This document shows positions 28,252-36,180 of a DNA stretch of 64,000 nt, one piece after another (position 1 is the first letter of the stretch; every line of letters starts with the position of its first letter). Position numbers and translations under genes: made by a program. The DNA lies in assembly GCF_022662195.1 (NCBI RefSeq), contig NZ_JAKMCS010000004.1, forward strand, positions 248,001 through 312,000, written 5' to 3'. The notes beneath the pieces were generated by a model that was not told where the DNA came from, ran no database searches, and worked only from the letters and a program-made list of their open reading frames with translations. Source of the stretch: Aestuariivivens insulae. Its GTDB lineage: Bacteria > Bacteroidota > Bacteroidia > Flavobacteriales > Flavobacteriaceae.

Positions 28252-29277
28252 ATGATAAAAAACGATTTATTTTTAAGAGCACTTAAAGGGGAAACTGTAA
28301 ACCGTCCACCCGTTTGGATGATGCGACAAGCTGGGCGTTACCTGCCAGAGTTTATGGCCATTCGAGAGAAATACGATTTTTTTACACGATGCCGTACCCC
28401 AGAATTGGCCAGTGAAATAACAGTACAGCCTATTCGCAGATACGGAATGGATGCCGCTATTTTATTTAGCGATATCTTGGTGATTCCACAGGCCATGAAT
28501 ATTGAGGTTCAGATGAAACCCAATTTTGGACCGTATTTACCCAATCCCGTGCGTTCCCAAAAAGATGTGGATAATGTTATTGTACCCGATGTTACAGTAG
28601 AATTGGATTATGTTTATCAGGCTATAAAGGCAACCAAAGCATTATTAAACGACGAGGTGCCTCTTATAGGTTTTGCGGGATCACCTTGGACTATCTTGTG
28701 TTATTGCGTGCAGGGGCAAGGCAGTAAAACCTTTGATAAAGCCAAGGAATTTTGCTTTACAAATCCTGTAGCAGCGCATCAGTTACTTCAAAAAATAACC
28801 GATACCACCATAGCTTATTTAAAAGAAAAAGTTAAAGCCGGTTGTAATGCGGTACAGATTTTCGATTCTTGGGGCGGCATGCTATCCCCAACCGATTATC
28901 AGGAGTTTTCATGGCAGTATATCAATCAAATTATTGAAGCTTTAAAAGACGATGCACCAGTAATTGCCTTTGGTAAAGGCTGTTGGTTTGCATTAAACGA
29001 AATGGCACAAAGTAATGCATCGGCTTTAGGAATAGATTGGACCTGTTCTGCCCGTAATGCGCGTTATTTAACTGGTGGTAATATTACCTTACAGGGTAAT
29101 TTCGACCCAGCTCGTTTGTTGTCTCCTCCTTCGGAAATAAAGAAGATGGTACACCAAATGATTAATGAATTTGGAAAGGATAAATACATCGTAAATTTAG
29201 GTCATGGTATTTTGCCAAACGTTCCGTTAGAAAATGCCAAAGCCTTTATTGATGCGGTAAAAGAATACCATGTTTAA
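28252..29277 (+). CDS. hemE: Uroporphyrinogen decarboxylase
   Basis: This 341-residue enzyme converts uroporphyrinogen III to coproporphyrinogen III by four decarboxylations. The N-terminal signature [17 protein letters not shown] holds the substrate-binding arginines. [16 protein letters not shown] and [12 protein letters not shown] are further conserved motifs, and the C-terminal [22 protein letters not shown] is intact. The gene ends inside the next one (8-nt overlap), which shows tight operon packing. The start ATG lies right after a repeat element. Confidence 0.96.
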   Translation: MIKNDLFLRALKGETVNRPPVWMMRQAGRYLPEFMAIREKYDFFTRCRTPELASEITVQPIRRYGMDAAILFSDILVIPQAMNIEVQMKPNFGPYLPNPVRSQKDVDNVIVPDVTVELDYVYQAIKATKALLNDEVPLIGFAGSPWTILCYCVQGQGSKTFDKAKEFCFTNPVAAHQLLQKITDTTIAYLKEKVKAGCNAVQIFDSWGGMLSPTDYQEFSWQYINQIIEALKDDAPVIAFGKGCWFALNEMAQSNASALGIDWTCSARNARYLTGGNITLQGNFDPARLLSPPSEIKKMVHQMINEFGKDKYIVNLGHGILPNVPLENAKAFIDAVKEYHV

Positions 29278-30031
29278 AAATATTGGCATAGGAATTAATG
29301 CTTATTTTGGTGCTTTTGGGTTAATTTCAAAACTTAAGCTCTGGAAGTATTTTGTAGTTCCTATGTTAATAAGCCTTATAACGGCCATAGTCATTTCTGT
29401 AATGGCTTATGGTTTGTCCGACAATGTAGGGACTTATATTTCAAAAGCTTGGATATGGGAATGGGGCAAACAAACCTTTTCTACCATTAGCAATGTTATT
29501 GGAGGGCTCGTCATTATCGTTATTGGCTTAATTCTTTTTAAACATATTATTATGGCGCTCTCAGCACCATTTATGAGCCCGGTGTCCGAGAAAATTGAAA
29601 CCCATATAACAGGAAATCCATCGCATAGCCATAGAAACACCTCCTTTTTGCAACAGCTCTGGCGAGGCATACGTATTAATGGGAGGAATTTGTTTATGGA
29701 ATTAGTGCTTACCATTCCCATATTACTATTAAAGTTTATTCCCGTAGTCAATATATTTTCAGCCATTTTATTGTTTTTAGTGCAAGCCTATTATGCTGGT
29801 TTTGGTAATATGGACTATACTTTGGAACGACATTTTAAATACCGGGAAAGTCTTCATTTTGTAAGGCAGCATCGCGGGTTGGCTATAGGTAATGGCATTG
29901 TTTTTTTATTGTTTTTGCTAATTCCTATCGTTGGGGTTATTTTAGTATTGCCGCTTTCGGTAACAGCAGCCACATTAAAAACGGTTGAAGCATTGGAATT
30001 AAAACGTAAACCCCATGCAGCTTCACTTTGA
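29270..30031 (+). CDS. EI24 / CysZ-like integral membrane protein
   Basis: This 253-residue protein has four or more hydrophobic segments (about 25-48, 73-95, 140-172, 205-235) and the motif [13 protein letters not shown] followed by [17 protein letters not shown], typical of the EI24 domain family. CysZ of this family imports sulfate. Other members have no known substrate. It overlaps hemE by 8 nt and the following acetyltransferase by 17 nt, so it is translated with the heme genes. I infer co-regulation rather than a direct step in heme synthesis. Confidence 0.8.
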   Translation: MFKNIGIGINAYFGAFGLISKLKLWKYFVVPMLISLITAIVISVMAYGLSDNVGTYISKAWIWEWGKQTFSTISNVIGGLVIIVIGLILFKHIIMALSAPFMSPVSEKIETHITGNPSHSHRNTSFLQQLWRGIRINGRNLFMELVLTIPILLLKFIPVVNIFSAILLFLVQAYYAGFGNMDYTLERHFKYRESLHFVRQHRGLAIGNGIVFLLFLLIPIVGVILVLPLSVTAATLKTVEALELKRKPHAASL

Positions 30032-30560
30032 ACCCTATAATATAGTACCCATTCAAGCAAAAGATGCATGGCATATCTGTAATTTTGTAGTTGCTAACGA
30101 AGACCGATTAAAACGTTATTTTCCTGTGACATTAAGGGAAAATTTAACACCCGATCTTTCAAAAATATTTACAGAGAAAAAGGTAAAAGAGTTTCATTCA
30201 AAAGAAGAATTTTTATTCACTATAAAACAAAATAATGAGACCCAATTAGTGGGGTTAATTTATTTAAAGGCACTTGACTGGAACAAGAAGCATGGCGAAT
30301 TAGCCTACTGCATAGGGTATCCGTTTGAAGGCAAAGGCATTACAACAAACGCCGTAAGGTTGTTGTCGGATTATGCGTTTGAAACCTTTAATTTAAATAC
30401 CCTTAAAATAATAGTCCATAAATCGAATTTGGCCAGTATAAAAGTTGCTGAAAAGTGTAATTTTACTTGGATAAAAACCTTAAAGAAGGAGCATGCGCCT
30501 CCAGGAGAGCCACCATTGGATATGGAACTCTATGAATTATATAATAAAATAGAAACATAA
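30015..30560 (+). CDS. GNAT family N-acetyltransferase (RimJ/RimL-like)
   Basis: This 181-residue protein has the acetyl-CoA-binding GNAT fold. The central segment GELAYCIGYPFEGKGITTNAV holds the (Q/R)xxGxG/A-like pyrophosphate loop, and LNTLKIIVHKSNLASIKVAEKCNF is the RimJ/RimL-type C-terminal half. It is likely to acetylate a protein N-terminus or a small amine. The start lies 17 nt inside the EI24 gene. Its place in the heme operon has no obvious metabolic reason. Confidence 0.85.
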   Translation: MQLHFEPYNIVPIQAKDAWHICNFVVANEDRLKRYFPVTLRENLTPDLSKIFTEKKVKEFHSKEEFLFTIKQNNETQLVGLIYLKALDWNKKHGELAYCIGYPFEGKGITTNAVRLLSDYAFETFNLNTLKIIVHKSNLASIKVAEKCNFTWIKTLKKEHAPPGEPPLDMELYELYNKIET

Positions 30561-30561
30561 T

Positions 30562-30909
30562 ATGCCACATTTTGTAATAGACTGCTCGAACGATATTTTA
30601 GAAATGCAAGACCCTAAGGATGTTTTGCTTCAAGTGCATAACGAAGCAACCAATTCTGGGTTATTTGATGAAGCTGATATTAAAGTGCGTCTCAACCCTT
30701 TTGCAGATAATTATTTGGTTGGAGGAAAAGAATCCTCTTTCATACATGTGTTTGCAAATATAATGGAGGGAAGAACTACAGAACAAAAAGCAAAGCTCTC
30801 AAAACAAATTGTACGGAGCCTTAAACTACTGTTTCCAAACATTCCATTTATTGCCATTAATATTAGGGATTTTGAAAAAGCAACTTATTGCAACAAAACA
30901 ATGGTGTAA
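30562..30909 (+). CDS. 5-carboxymethyl-2-hydroxymuconate isomerase-like tautomerase
   Basis: This 115-residue protein belongs to the tautomerase superfamily (CHMI/HpaF type). Pro2, the catalytic base after Met removal, is present in MPHFVIDCSNDI. RLNPFADNYLVGG and SFIHVFANIMEGRT are typical CHMI segments. Classic CHMI acts in homoprotocatechuate degradation, but no aromatic-degradation genes are nearby, so the substrate here may differ. It begins 1 nt after the acetyltransferase stop. A REP palindrome follows at once. Confidence 0.85.
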   Translation: MPHFVIDCSNDILEMQDPKDVLLQVHNEATNSGLFDEADIKVRLNPFADNYLVGGKESSFIHVFANIMEGRTTEQKAKLSKQIVRSLKLLFPNIPFIAINIRDFEKATYCNKTMV

Positions 30910-30915
30910 TTTATT

Positions 30916-30972
30916 AGACCTGGTAGGTTTTTACTTCGACTGCGCTCAGTACAAGCAAAACCTGATAGGTCT
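30916..30972. repeat. REP palindrome interrupted by another repeat
   Basis: The arms AGACCTGGTAGGTTTT (30916-30931) and AAAACCTGATAGGTCT (30957-30972) are near-complementary and match the REP design at 24011 and 31528-31609. Instead of a one-base loop they enclose about 25 nt containing ACTTCGACTGCGCTCAGTAC, a piece of the 8817-type repeat family. It ends 21 nt before the RAYT start codon. Confidence 0.75.
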
Positions 30973-30993
30973 ATGTATTAAAAAAAACATTAT

Positions 30994-32517
30994 ATGGAGA
31001 AGCTTGAAAAAGACCATTTTTATCATATCTATAATAGAGGAATAAATAGTTGCTCCATTTTTCAAGATGATGGCAATATGCTTTATTTTTTAGAGCTTCT
31101 AAAAAAACATTTAGAGCATAAAGTGAACATTGTTGCATATTGTCTAATGAACAATCATTTTCATTTACTGGTAAAAGTTATTGAGGAAGAGCATACAGTT
31201 ATTCAAGCTTTTTCAAATCTTTTTAAAGCCTATGCTAAAGCCTTTAATAAGCAGCAAAATAGGACAGGGAGTTTGTTTGAAAAGCACTTTAAAAGAAAAC
31301 AAATTAAAGATGAAACTTATTTAAAGAATCTAATCCTGTACATCCACAGAAACCCAAAAACACATAATGTAGTTAAGTGTTTTGAAGACTATAAGTTTTC
31401 GTCTTATAATTATTACTTCAAGGAAGAAACCAGCCTCATTTCATATACTAAGCCGTATGTAATTAACTTATTCGATAGTGCTGATAATTTTAAATATAGC
31501 CACAATAAAATGGATGTAGATAATATAGACCTACAAGGTTTTGAAAACATTGTAGGTCATGAACATCATGAAGCTTCCAACCTGCAAGGTCTCAAAGACC
31601 TTGTAGGTTTGTCTATGAAAGACAAATTCTACCAATACATACAGGAACTACAGGACACTATTACATCAAAACTGGAAAGTATCGATGGGAAAGCAAAATT
31701 TCGTGAAGACCTATGGCAACGGCCAGAGGGTGGTGGCGGACGTACCCGTGTTATTGAAAATGGAGAGGTGTTTGAAAAAGGTGGTGTTAATATTTCGGCG
31801 GTACACGGTAAGTTGCCACAATCTATGCAAGCCTATTTTAAAGTTGGAGATGTCGATTTTTTTGCCTGTGGCCTCAGTTTAGTTATCCACCCTAAAAACC
31901 CTATGGTGCCAACCGTGCATGCCAATTGGCGTTATTTTGAAATGTATGATGAAACCGGACATATTGTAGACCAATGGTTTGGTGGCGGACAGGACTTAAC
32001 ACCTTATTACCTCTTTGAAGAAGATGCCAAACATTTTCATCAGGTATGTAAAACAGCCTGCGACAAGCATAACACTGAATTTTATCCCAATTACAAAAAA
32101 CGTTGCGACGACTATTTTTACAATGCCCACAGGAATGAAGCGCGTGGTATAGGCGGTTTGTTTTTCGATTATTGCAAGGCATCCAATAACATGACTATGG
32201 AAGACTGGTATAGCTTTGTAACCGAGGTAGGAAATAGCTTTTTGGAAGCTTATGTGCCCATTGTTGAAAAGCGAAAGGATTTGCCTTATACCAAAGCCCA
32301 TAGAGATTGGCAGGAAATACGTCGAGGCCGTTATGTAGAGTTCAATTTGGTGCATGATAAAGGGACTTTGTTCGGATTAAAAACCAATGGCCGAATAGAA
32401 AGTATTTTAATGAGTTTGCCTCCACACGTACAGTGGGTTTATGATCACCATCCTGAAGCTGGTAGTGAAGAAGAAAAATTAATTGAAGTTTTACAGAACC
32501 CTAGGGATTGGGTGTAA
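30994..32517 (+). CDS. hemF: RAYT transposase domain fused in frame to oxygen-dependent coproporphyrinogen III oxidase
   Basis: One open frame of 507 codons contains two unrelated proteins. Residues 1 to about 175 are a REP-associated tyrosine transposase: HFYHIYNRGIN at the start, the HUH pair in MNNHFHLLVKV near residue 53, a candidate catalytic tyrosine in NLFKAYAKAFN near 80, and YIHRNPKTH with FSSYNYY later. Residues 178-205 are translated from two REP palindromes (NLQGLKDLVGL). From Met208 (ATG 31615) a full-length 300-residue HemF follows, with GGGGRTRVIENG, GGQDLTPYY, NEARGIGGLFFDY and LVHDKGTLFGL intact. HemF oxidatively decarboxylates coproporphyrinogen III to protoporphyrinogen IX. 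HemF may be made from the internal ATG, as a fusion, or both. The sequence cannot decide. Confidence 0.9.
   Translation: MEKLEKDHFYHIYNRGINSCSIFQDDGNMLYFLELLKKHLEHKVNIVAYCLMNNHFHLLVKVIEEEHTVIQAFSNLFKAYAKAFNKQQNRTGSLFEKHFKRKQIKDETYLKNLILYIHRNPKTHNVVKCFEDYKFSSYNYYFKEETSLISYTKPYVINLFDSADNFKYSHNKMDVDNIDLQGFENIVGHEHHEASNLQGLKDLVGLSMKDKFYQYIQELQDTITSKLESIDGKAKFREDLWQRPEGGGGRTRVIENGEVFEKGGVNISAVHGKLPQSMQAYFKVGDVDFFACGLSLVIHPKNPMVPTVHANWRYFEMYDETGHIVDQWFGGGQDLTPYYLFEEDAKHFHQVCKTACDKHNTEFYPNYKKRCDDYFYNAHRNEARGIGGLFFDYCKASNNMTMEDWYSFVTEVGNSFLEAYVPIVEKRKDLPYTKAHRDWQEIRRGRYVEFNLVHDKGTLFGLKTNGRIESILMSLPPHVQWVYDHHPEAGSEEEKLIEVLQNPRDWV
31528..31558. repeat. REP palindrome GACCTACAAGGTTTT / AAAACATTGTAGGTC (coding)
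   Basis: The 15-nt arms have one mismatch and a single-base loop. The element lies inside the open frame between the RAYT domain and HemF and encodes DLQGFENIVG. Confidence 0.8.
31579..31609. repeat. REP palindrome AACCTGCAAGGTCT / AGACCTTGTAGGTT (coding)
   Basis: This is a second palindrome 20 nt after the previous one, with one mismatch in its arms. It encodes NLQGLKDLVGL and ends 5 nt before the internal ATG of hemF, so its hairpin would cover the region where a ribosome would have to initiate on hemF. Confidence 0.8.
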
Positions 32518-32540
32518 GTTTTATTTGCTAAATTTGGATT

Positions 32541-33668
32541 ATGACGACTAAAATAAAAATATCACCTAAAACTTTAATTTGGGCTACTGAGAGAAGTGGA
32601 CTGAATATTGATAGTTTACATGATGTTTATCCAAAGGCTATTGATTGGATAAGAGAAGAGTCGGAACCAACAGTTAAGCAATTAGAAAATTTTGCAAAAA
32701 AAATTCATGTTCCTTTTGGCTTTTTATTTTTAAAGAAACCTCCAAAAGAAAAGTTGCCAATAACATTCTATAGAAGTAATGGAGTGGTAATTAAAAACCC
32801 TCCATTGGTTATAAAAGATTTAGTAAATCAAATAAAGACCAAACAAGAATGGTTAAAAGATTTTTTGATTGAAACTAATTATGAAGAATTAGGCTTTATA
32901 GGTTCATTAAGAAACTTTGAAAAAATCAATCCAATAGATGCTGCAGAAGTAATTAGGAAAGCTTTGAAGCTAAATAAGACTTGGTACGAAGACACCAAGA
33001 AGAGCAATGTTTTTAGATATTGGATTGACAAAATAGAAAAAAATAGAATTTTTATTATTTCTACTGGTTATGTTGGAAATAATAGAAGAAGTGTTGATGT
33101 AGAAGTATGTAAAGGATTCACTTTAGTAGATAAATTTTGTCCTTTTATATATATAAATACAAATAATCTTGGCGGAGGTAGAATATTCACACTTATTCAC
33201 GAATTAGTTCATGTCTTTGTTGGAAATAGTATTGGTATTGGGTATGAACCAATTCATCCATCTTCCCAACCCTTAGAAAAATTCTGTGATAGTGTTTCTT
33301 CCGAGATTTTAGTCCCTACTTCTTTTTTCAAAGTGAGTTGGAATTCGACCAATGATACTTTTTCTGAAAAAATATCAAGATTGGCTAATCAATATCATGT
33401 TAGTAAATTGGTAATAGCCAAAAAAGCTTTAGATTCTAATTTTATAGAACAATCTGATTTCTGGGCATTTTATAATTATTATACAAATATTCCATTTAAA
33501 AAAGGAGTAGGTGGAGATTATTGGAATTCTAAACCATATGAAGTCAGTAGAAAATTTTACTCATTTGTTGATTCTGCTTTAAAACAAGGAAAAATTTTAC
33601 CGTCTAGTGCTTACAAATTAACAAACATGAAAGCAAACACTTATGATAACTTTAAAAAGAACTCTTAG
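32541..33668 (+). CDS. ImmA/IrrE family (M78) metallopeptidase with N-terminal HTH-like region (COG2856), probable antitoxin/regulator
   Basis: In this 375-residue protein the first 70 residues (ISPKTLIWATERSGL..., PTVKQLENFAKKIHVPFGFLFL) look like a modified XRE-type helix-turn-helix of COG2856 proteins. The M78 zinc-peptidase motif HELVH is at residues 220-224, with a later glutamate in EKFCDSVSSEIL. Such proteins regulate mobile elements or pair with PIN-like toxins. The next gene starts 3 nt downstream and is a DUF4411 PIN-like protein, the usual partner. Codon use is clearly more AT-rich than in hemF and hemB, so the pair is probably acquired. It starts 23 nt after hemF. Confidence 0.85.
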   Translation: MTTKIKISPKTLIWATERSGLNIDSLHDVYPKAIDWIREESEPTVKQLENFAKKIHVPFGFLFLKKPPKEKLPITFYRSNGVVIKNPPLVIKDLVNQIKTKQEWLKDFLIETNYEELGFIGSLRNFEKINPIDAAEVIRKALKLNKTWYEDTKKSNVFRYWIDKIEKNRIFIISTGYVGNNRRSVDVEVCKGFTLVDKFCPFIYINTNNLGGGRIFTLIHELVHVFVGNSIGIGYEPIHPSSQPLEKFCDSVSSEILVPTSFFKVSWNSTNDTFSEKISRLANQYHVSKLVIAKKALDSNFIEQSDFWAFYNYYTNIPFKKGVGGDYWNSKPYEVSRKFYSFVDSALKQGKILPSSAYKLTNMKANTYDNFKKNS

Positions 33669-33671
33669 TGA

Positions 33672-34175
33672 ATGCTTTATATTTTAGATACAAACATATT
33701 AGTTTATCCAGATAGAATTAGTCATCCTATGGATATTTATCCTTCATATTGGGATAAAATGGCCGATTTACTAAGGTTTGAAAATGTTATTTCAATAGAT
33801 AAAGTAAAGGATGAAATTTATAGGCATCAAGATGGGTTGACCAATTGGTGTAAATTAAATACTCAAAAATCATTTTGGGCTTTATCTGTCAATTGTATGG
33901 TTGAGTATGCTGAGATACAAAATTGGGCACAAAACAAAGATTACAACGAACGAGCTTTGATTGAATTTGCTGACTCTAAAAATGCAGATGCATTTTTAGT
34001 TGCTTATGCATTAAATAAAAAAAGGGTTGAAGATGTTGAGGTATCAATAGTTACTTTAGAAGTAAGTGCTCCAGAAAGTAAGAGAGCTATTAAAATACCT
34101 GATATTTGTTTGGATTTCGATATCAGGTTTATAAATAACAATGATTTCTTTAGAGAAATAAAAGCAAGTTTTTAA
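33672..34175 (+). CDS. DUF4411 PIN-like protein, probable toxin
   Basis: This 167-residue protein has the PIN-like acidic start MLYILDTNILVYP (Asp6) and a later acidic/helical segment SKNADAFLVAYALNK near residue 107, with ISIDKVKDEIYR between. DUF4411 proteins are linked to COG2856/ImmA-IrrE partners in computational surveys of toxin-antitoxin systems, and ribonuclease activity is assumed, not shown. It begins 3 nt after its partner and ends 8 nt before hemB, so hemB must be read from the same transcript. AT-rich composition marks it as foreign to the operon. Confidence 0.82.
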   Translation: MLYILDTNILVYPDRISHPMDIYPSYWDKMADLLRFENVISIDKVKDEIYRHQDGLTNWCKLNTQKSFWALSVNCMVEYAEIQNWAQNKDYNERALIEFADSKNADAFLVAYALNKKRVEDVEVSIVTLEVSAPESKRAIKIPDICLDFDIRFINNNDFFREIKASF

Positions 34176-34183
34176 TTAAGATT

Positions 34184-35176
34184 ATGTTCCCATTAAGACG
34201 AAACCGAAGACTAAGAACCAATGAGGCCATTCGCGCTCTGGTTCGTGAAACCATAATTTCCCCAAACGATTTTTTAGTGCCACTTTTTGTGGTTGAAGGT
34301 AAAGGGGTGAAGGACGAAATTCCTTCTATGCCCAACTACTACCGTTATAGTTTGGATTTGTTGGAGCAAGAGGTTAAATCGCTTTGGAATTTGGGCCTAA
34401 AGTCGGTATTGCTTTTTGTAAAAGTTCCAGATCACTTAAAAGATAATGAGGGCAAGGAAGCGTTGAATCCAAATGGACTCATGCAACGTGCCATTAAAAC
34501 GGTAAAAAATGCCTGTCCTGAGATGTTGGTCATGACCGATGTGGCTTTGGATCCTTATTCCATGTATGGCCATGATGGTATTATTGAAAATGGCCTTGTA
34601 GTAAATGATGCGACGACCGATTTTTTAGCTGAAATGAGCCTGTCCCATGCCCAAGCCGGAGCCAATTTTGTTGCACCAAGCGATATGATGGACGGCCGCA
34701 TTTTAACCATCCGTGAGGCTTTAGATGATGAAGGTTATATCAATACGGGTATTATGAGCTATTCGGCTAAATATGCTTCAGCTTTTTATGGACCCTTTCG
34801 GGATGCTTTAGATTCTGCTCCTGTAGATTTGGTGGACATCCCAAAAGATAAGAAAACGTACCAAATGGATCCGGCAAATAGGTTTGAGGCCATTAGGGAA
34901 AGCGAAATGGATATCGACGAAGGTGCCGATATCGTTATGGTAAAGCCAGGGCTTTGCTATTTGGATATTGTGCGCGAGATTAAAAATGAAGTCGATGTGC
35001 CTGTAGCGGTGTATCAAGTATCCGGTGAATATGCGATGCTTAAAGCAGCTGCCGAAAAAGGATGGCTGGACCACGATGCCGTTATGATGGAACAGATTAT
35101 TGCCATTAAACGTGCTGGGGCCGATATTATAGCATCTTATTTTGCCAAGGATGTTGTTAAGCTATTGAATGGTTGA
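34184..35176 (+). CDS. hemB: Delta-aminolevulinic acid dehydratase (porphobilinogen synthase)
   Basis: This 330-residue enzyme condenses two 5-aminolevulinate molecules to porphobilinogen. The Schiff-base lysines are Lys196 (YSAKYASAFYGPF) and about Lys253 (IVMVKPGLCY). The metal loop reads DVALDPYSMYGHDG and lacks the cysteines of zinc-type enzymes, which points to a Mg2+-dependent type. APSDMMDGRI and YQVSGEYAML are conserved. It closes the heme operon and is followed by a strong hairpin. Its position directly after the toxin-antitoxin pair suggests the pair inserted between hemF and hemB without cutting transcription. Confidence 0.96.
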   Translation: MFPLRRNRRLRTNEAIRALVRETIISPNDFLVPLFVVEGKGVKDEIPSMPNYYRYSLDLLEQEVKSLWNLGLKSVLLFVKVPDHLKDNEGKEALNPNGLMQRAIKTVKNACPEMLVMTDVALDPYSMYGHDGIIENGLVVNDATTDFLAEMSLSHAQAGANFVAPSDMMDGRILTIREALDDEGYINTGIMSYSAKYASAFYGPFRDALDSAPVDLVDIPKDKKTYQMDPANRFEAIRESEMDIDEGADIVMVKPGLCYLDIVREIKNEVDVPVAVYQVSGEYAMLKAAAEKGWLDHDAVMMEQIIAIKRAGADIIASYFAKDVVKLLNG

Positions 35177-35198
35177 TCTTCTGCTTAAATTTTGAAAA

Positions 35199-35231
35199 TT
35201 GAAAAGTGGGCCACCACAGCCCACTTTTCAA
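35199..35231. terminator. Hairpin terminator after hemB
   Basis: TTGAAAAGTGGGC and GCCCACTTTTCAA form a 13-bp perfect stem with a 7-nt loop, placed between the convergent hemB and the minus-strand gene at 35269. It is followed by four tandem ACTAA units (about 35231-35254). Confidence 0.75.
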
Positions 35232-35268
35232 ACTAAACTAAACTAAACTAAATAAGACATTAATTAAA

Positions 35269-35862
35269 CTAATTATTAATGAATGTTGTAAACTGCCTAC
35301 CCTCAGTTAGGCAGACTATTTTATATGAACCTTTATTGGATAACTTATAAGCTCTTTCAATGGAGGTAGTCTCTTCTATTTTCTCAGAATGGATCAAATG
35401 ATAGCCTCCTGCTTCAAAATAAACTTTAACTTCTAGAGGTTCTCGATCTAAAGACAGTTTTGTTAAGTATAAGATGCTATCTTTAATTCTGGTTACAGGC
35501 TTAAAAACGGTGGTCTCCTTATTTTTATCGAAAATAACAGTATTTGTTCTTACTGTAAAAGGTACCGTTTTAATCTCAACGTCTTTTTCAAGTTCAAAAA
35601 TGTAGTCACCGTCTGGAAGCGCGGTTAAATCGAATCCTTTTTTATAATTGCCATTCTTTTCAATTAATTCTTTATAGAGTGTAATGCCACTTTGGCCCTT
35701 AATAGTAAGCAAGTTTCCTTTTTTTACATTTTCTAGTGTGAACACAGTTGCTTTAATGTCTGTGCTAACATGGTTGTCAATAGTACTGGCGAATCCAATA
35801 ACCGTAACTAATAATGTTACCATTACGATTCCTTTTTTTACGTTTTTAATTAGATGTTTCAT
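35269..35862 (-). CDS. Secreted hypothetical protein
   Basis: This 197-residue protein has an N-terminal signal or anchor (KGIVMVTLLVTVIGFAST). The mature part is rich in beta-strand-like segments (NVKKGNLLTIKGQSGITLYKE, GDYIFELEKDVE, EVKVYFEAGGYHLIHSEKI). It resembles small secreted beta-sandwich proteins common in flavobacteria, but I do not recognise a named family. It is transcribed toward hemB and stands alone. The 318-bp gap upstream separates it from a plus-strand AraC gene and holds a palindromic repeat. Confidence 0.65.
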   Translation of the reverse strand: MKHLIKNVKKGIVMVTLLVTVIGFASTIDNHVSTDIKATVFTLENVKKGNLLTIKGQSGITLYKELIEKNGNYKKGFDLTALPDGDYIFELEKDVEIKTVPFTVRTNTVIFDKNKETTVFKPVTRIKDSILYLTKLSLDREPLEVKVYFEAGGYHLIHSEKIEETTSIERAYKLSNKGSYKIVCLTEGRQFTTFINN

Positions 35863-35893
35863 CTGTTAATATTTATTGTTTTTTAATGGTCAG

Positions 35894-35916
35894 ACCTGCC
35901 TTGCCGGCAGGCAGGT
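35894..35916. repeat. ACCTGCC...GGCAGGT palindrome
   Basis: This 23-nt palindrome is built on ACCTGCC-n9-GGCAGGT. It matches 21 of 23 positions of the copy inserted in the metG coding sequence at 43123-43145. The rest of the 35863-36180 gap is AT-rich and holds the promoter of the AraC-type gene. Confidence 0.7.
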
Positions 35917-36155
35917 GCGATGCCCGAATTATCATACCGGTTGAGTTTGCAACTTTTGTTAATGGACATTTCATGATTTGGAATTTAATAACGTTCAACA
36001 TGGGCAAAGTTATATTGAAACAAGACTTAATAAAACATCAAATTTTGCAATTTTGTATGCTATATTATCTGTTATTTTAATGTTAATTATGTGTTGAGTT
36101 AAAATAGCATATAATCTAGTTAATTAAATATATATTTGAAGTGGTGTTTAATTGT

Positions 36156-36163
36156 AAATTTGT
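36156..36163 (+). promoter_or_regulatory. -7 box of the AraC-type gene
   Basis: TAAATTTG fits TAnnTTTG and lies 17 nt before the ATG at 36181. A second match, TATATTTG, is at 36132-36139. Both argue against an upstream in-frame ATG at 36136. Confidence 0.45.
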
Positions 36164-36180
36164 TTAAAAATTATTCTGTT

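Larger units (their letters stand above)
30916..31609 (+). mobile_element. REP-RAYT module embedded in the heme operon
   Basis: The module consists of the interrupted REP at 30916-30972, the HUH transposase domain from 30994 to about 31520, and two REP palindromes at 31528-31558 and 31579-31609. RAYTs are domesticated Y1 (IS200-like) transposases that move or maintain REP palindromes. An upstream REP plus a downstream REP pair around the gene is the classic arrangement. No stop codon separates the module from hemF. Confidence 0.75.

Noticed and set aside
31684-32355. Several open frames on both strands inside hemF
   Set aside because: They are frame shadows of hemF without independent support.
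35231-35254. Tandem ACTAA units (four copies)
   Set aside because: Short simple repeat beside a terminator, too few units to be a functional array.
36136-36180. Upstream start for the AraC gene at 36181
   Set aside because: Two TAnnTTTG boxes overlap or follow it. It adds 15 residues unlike the family.
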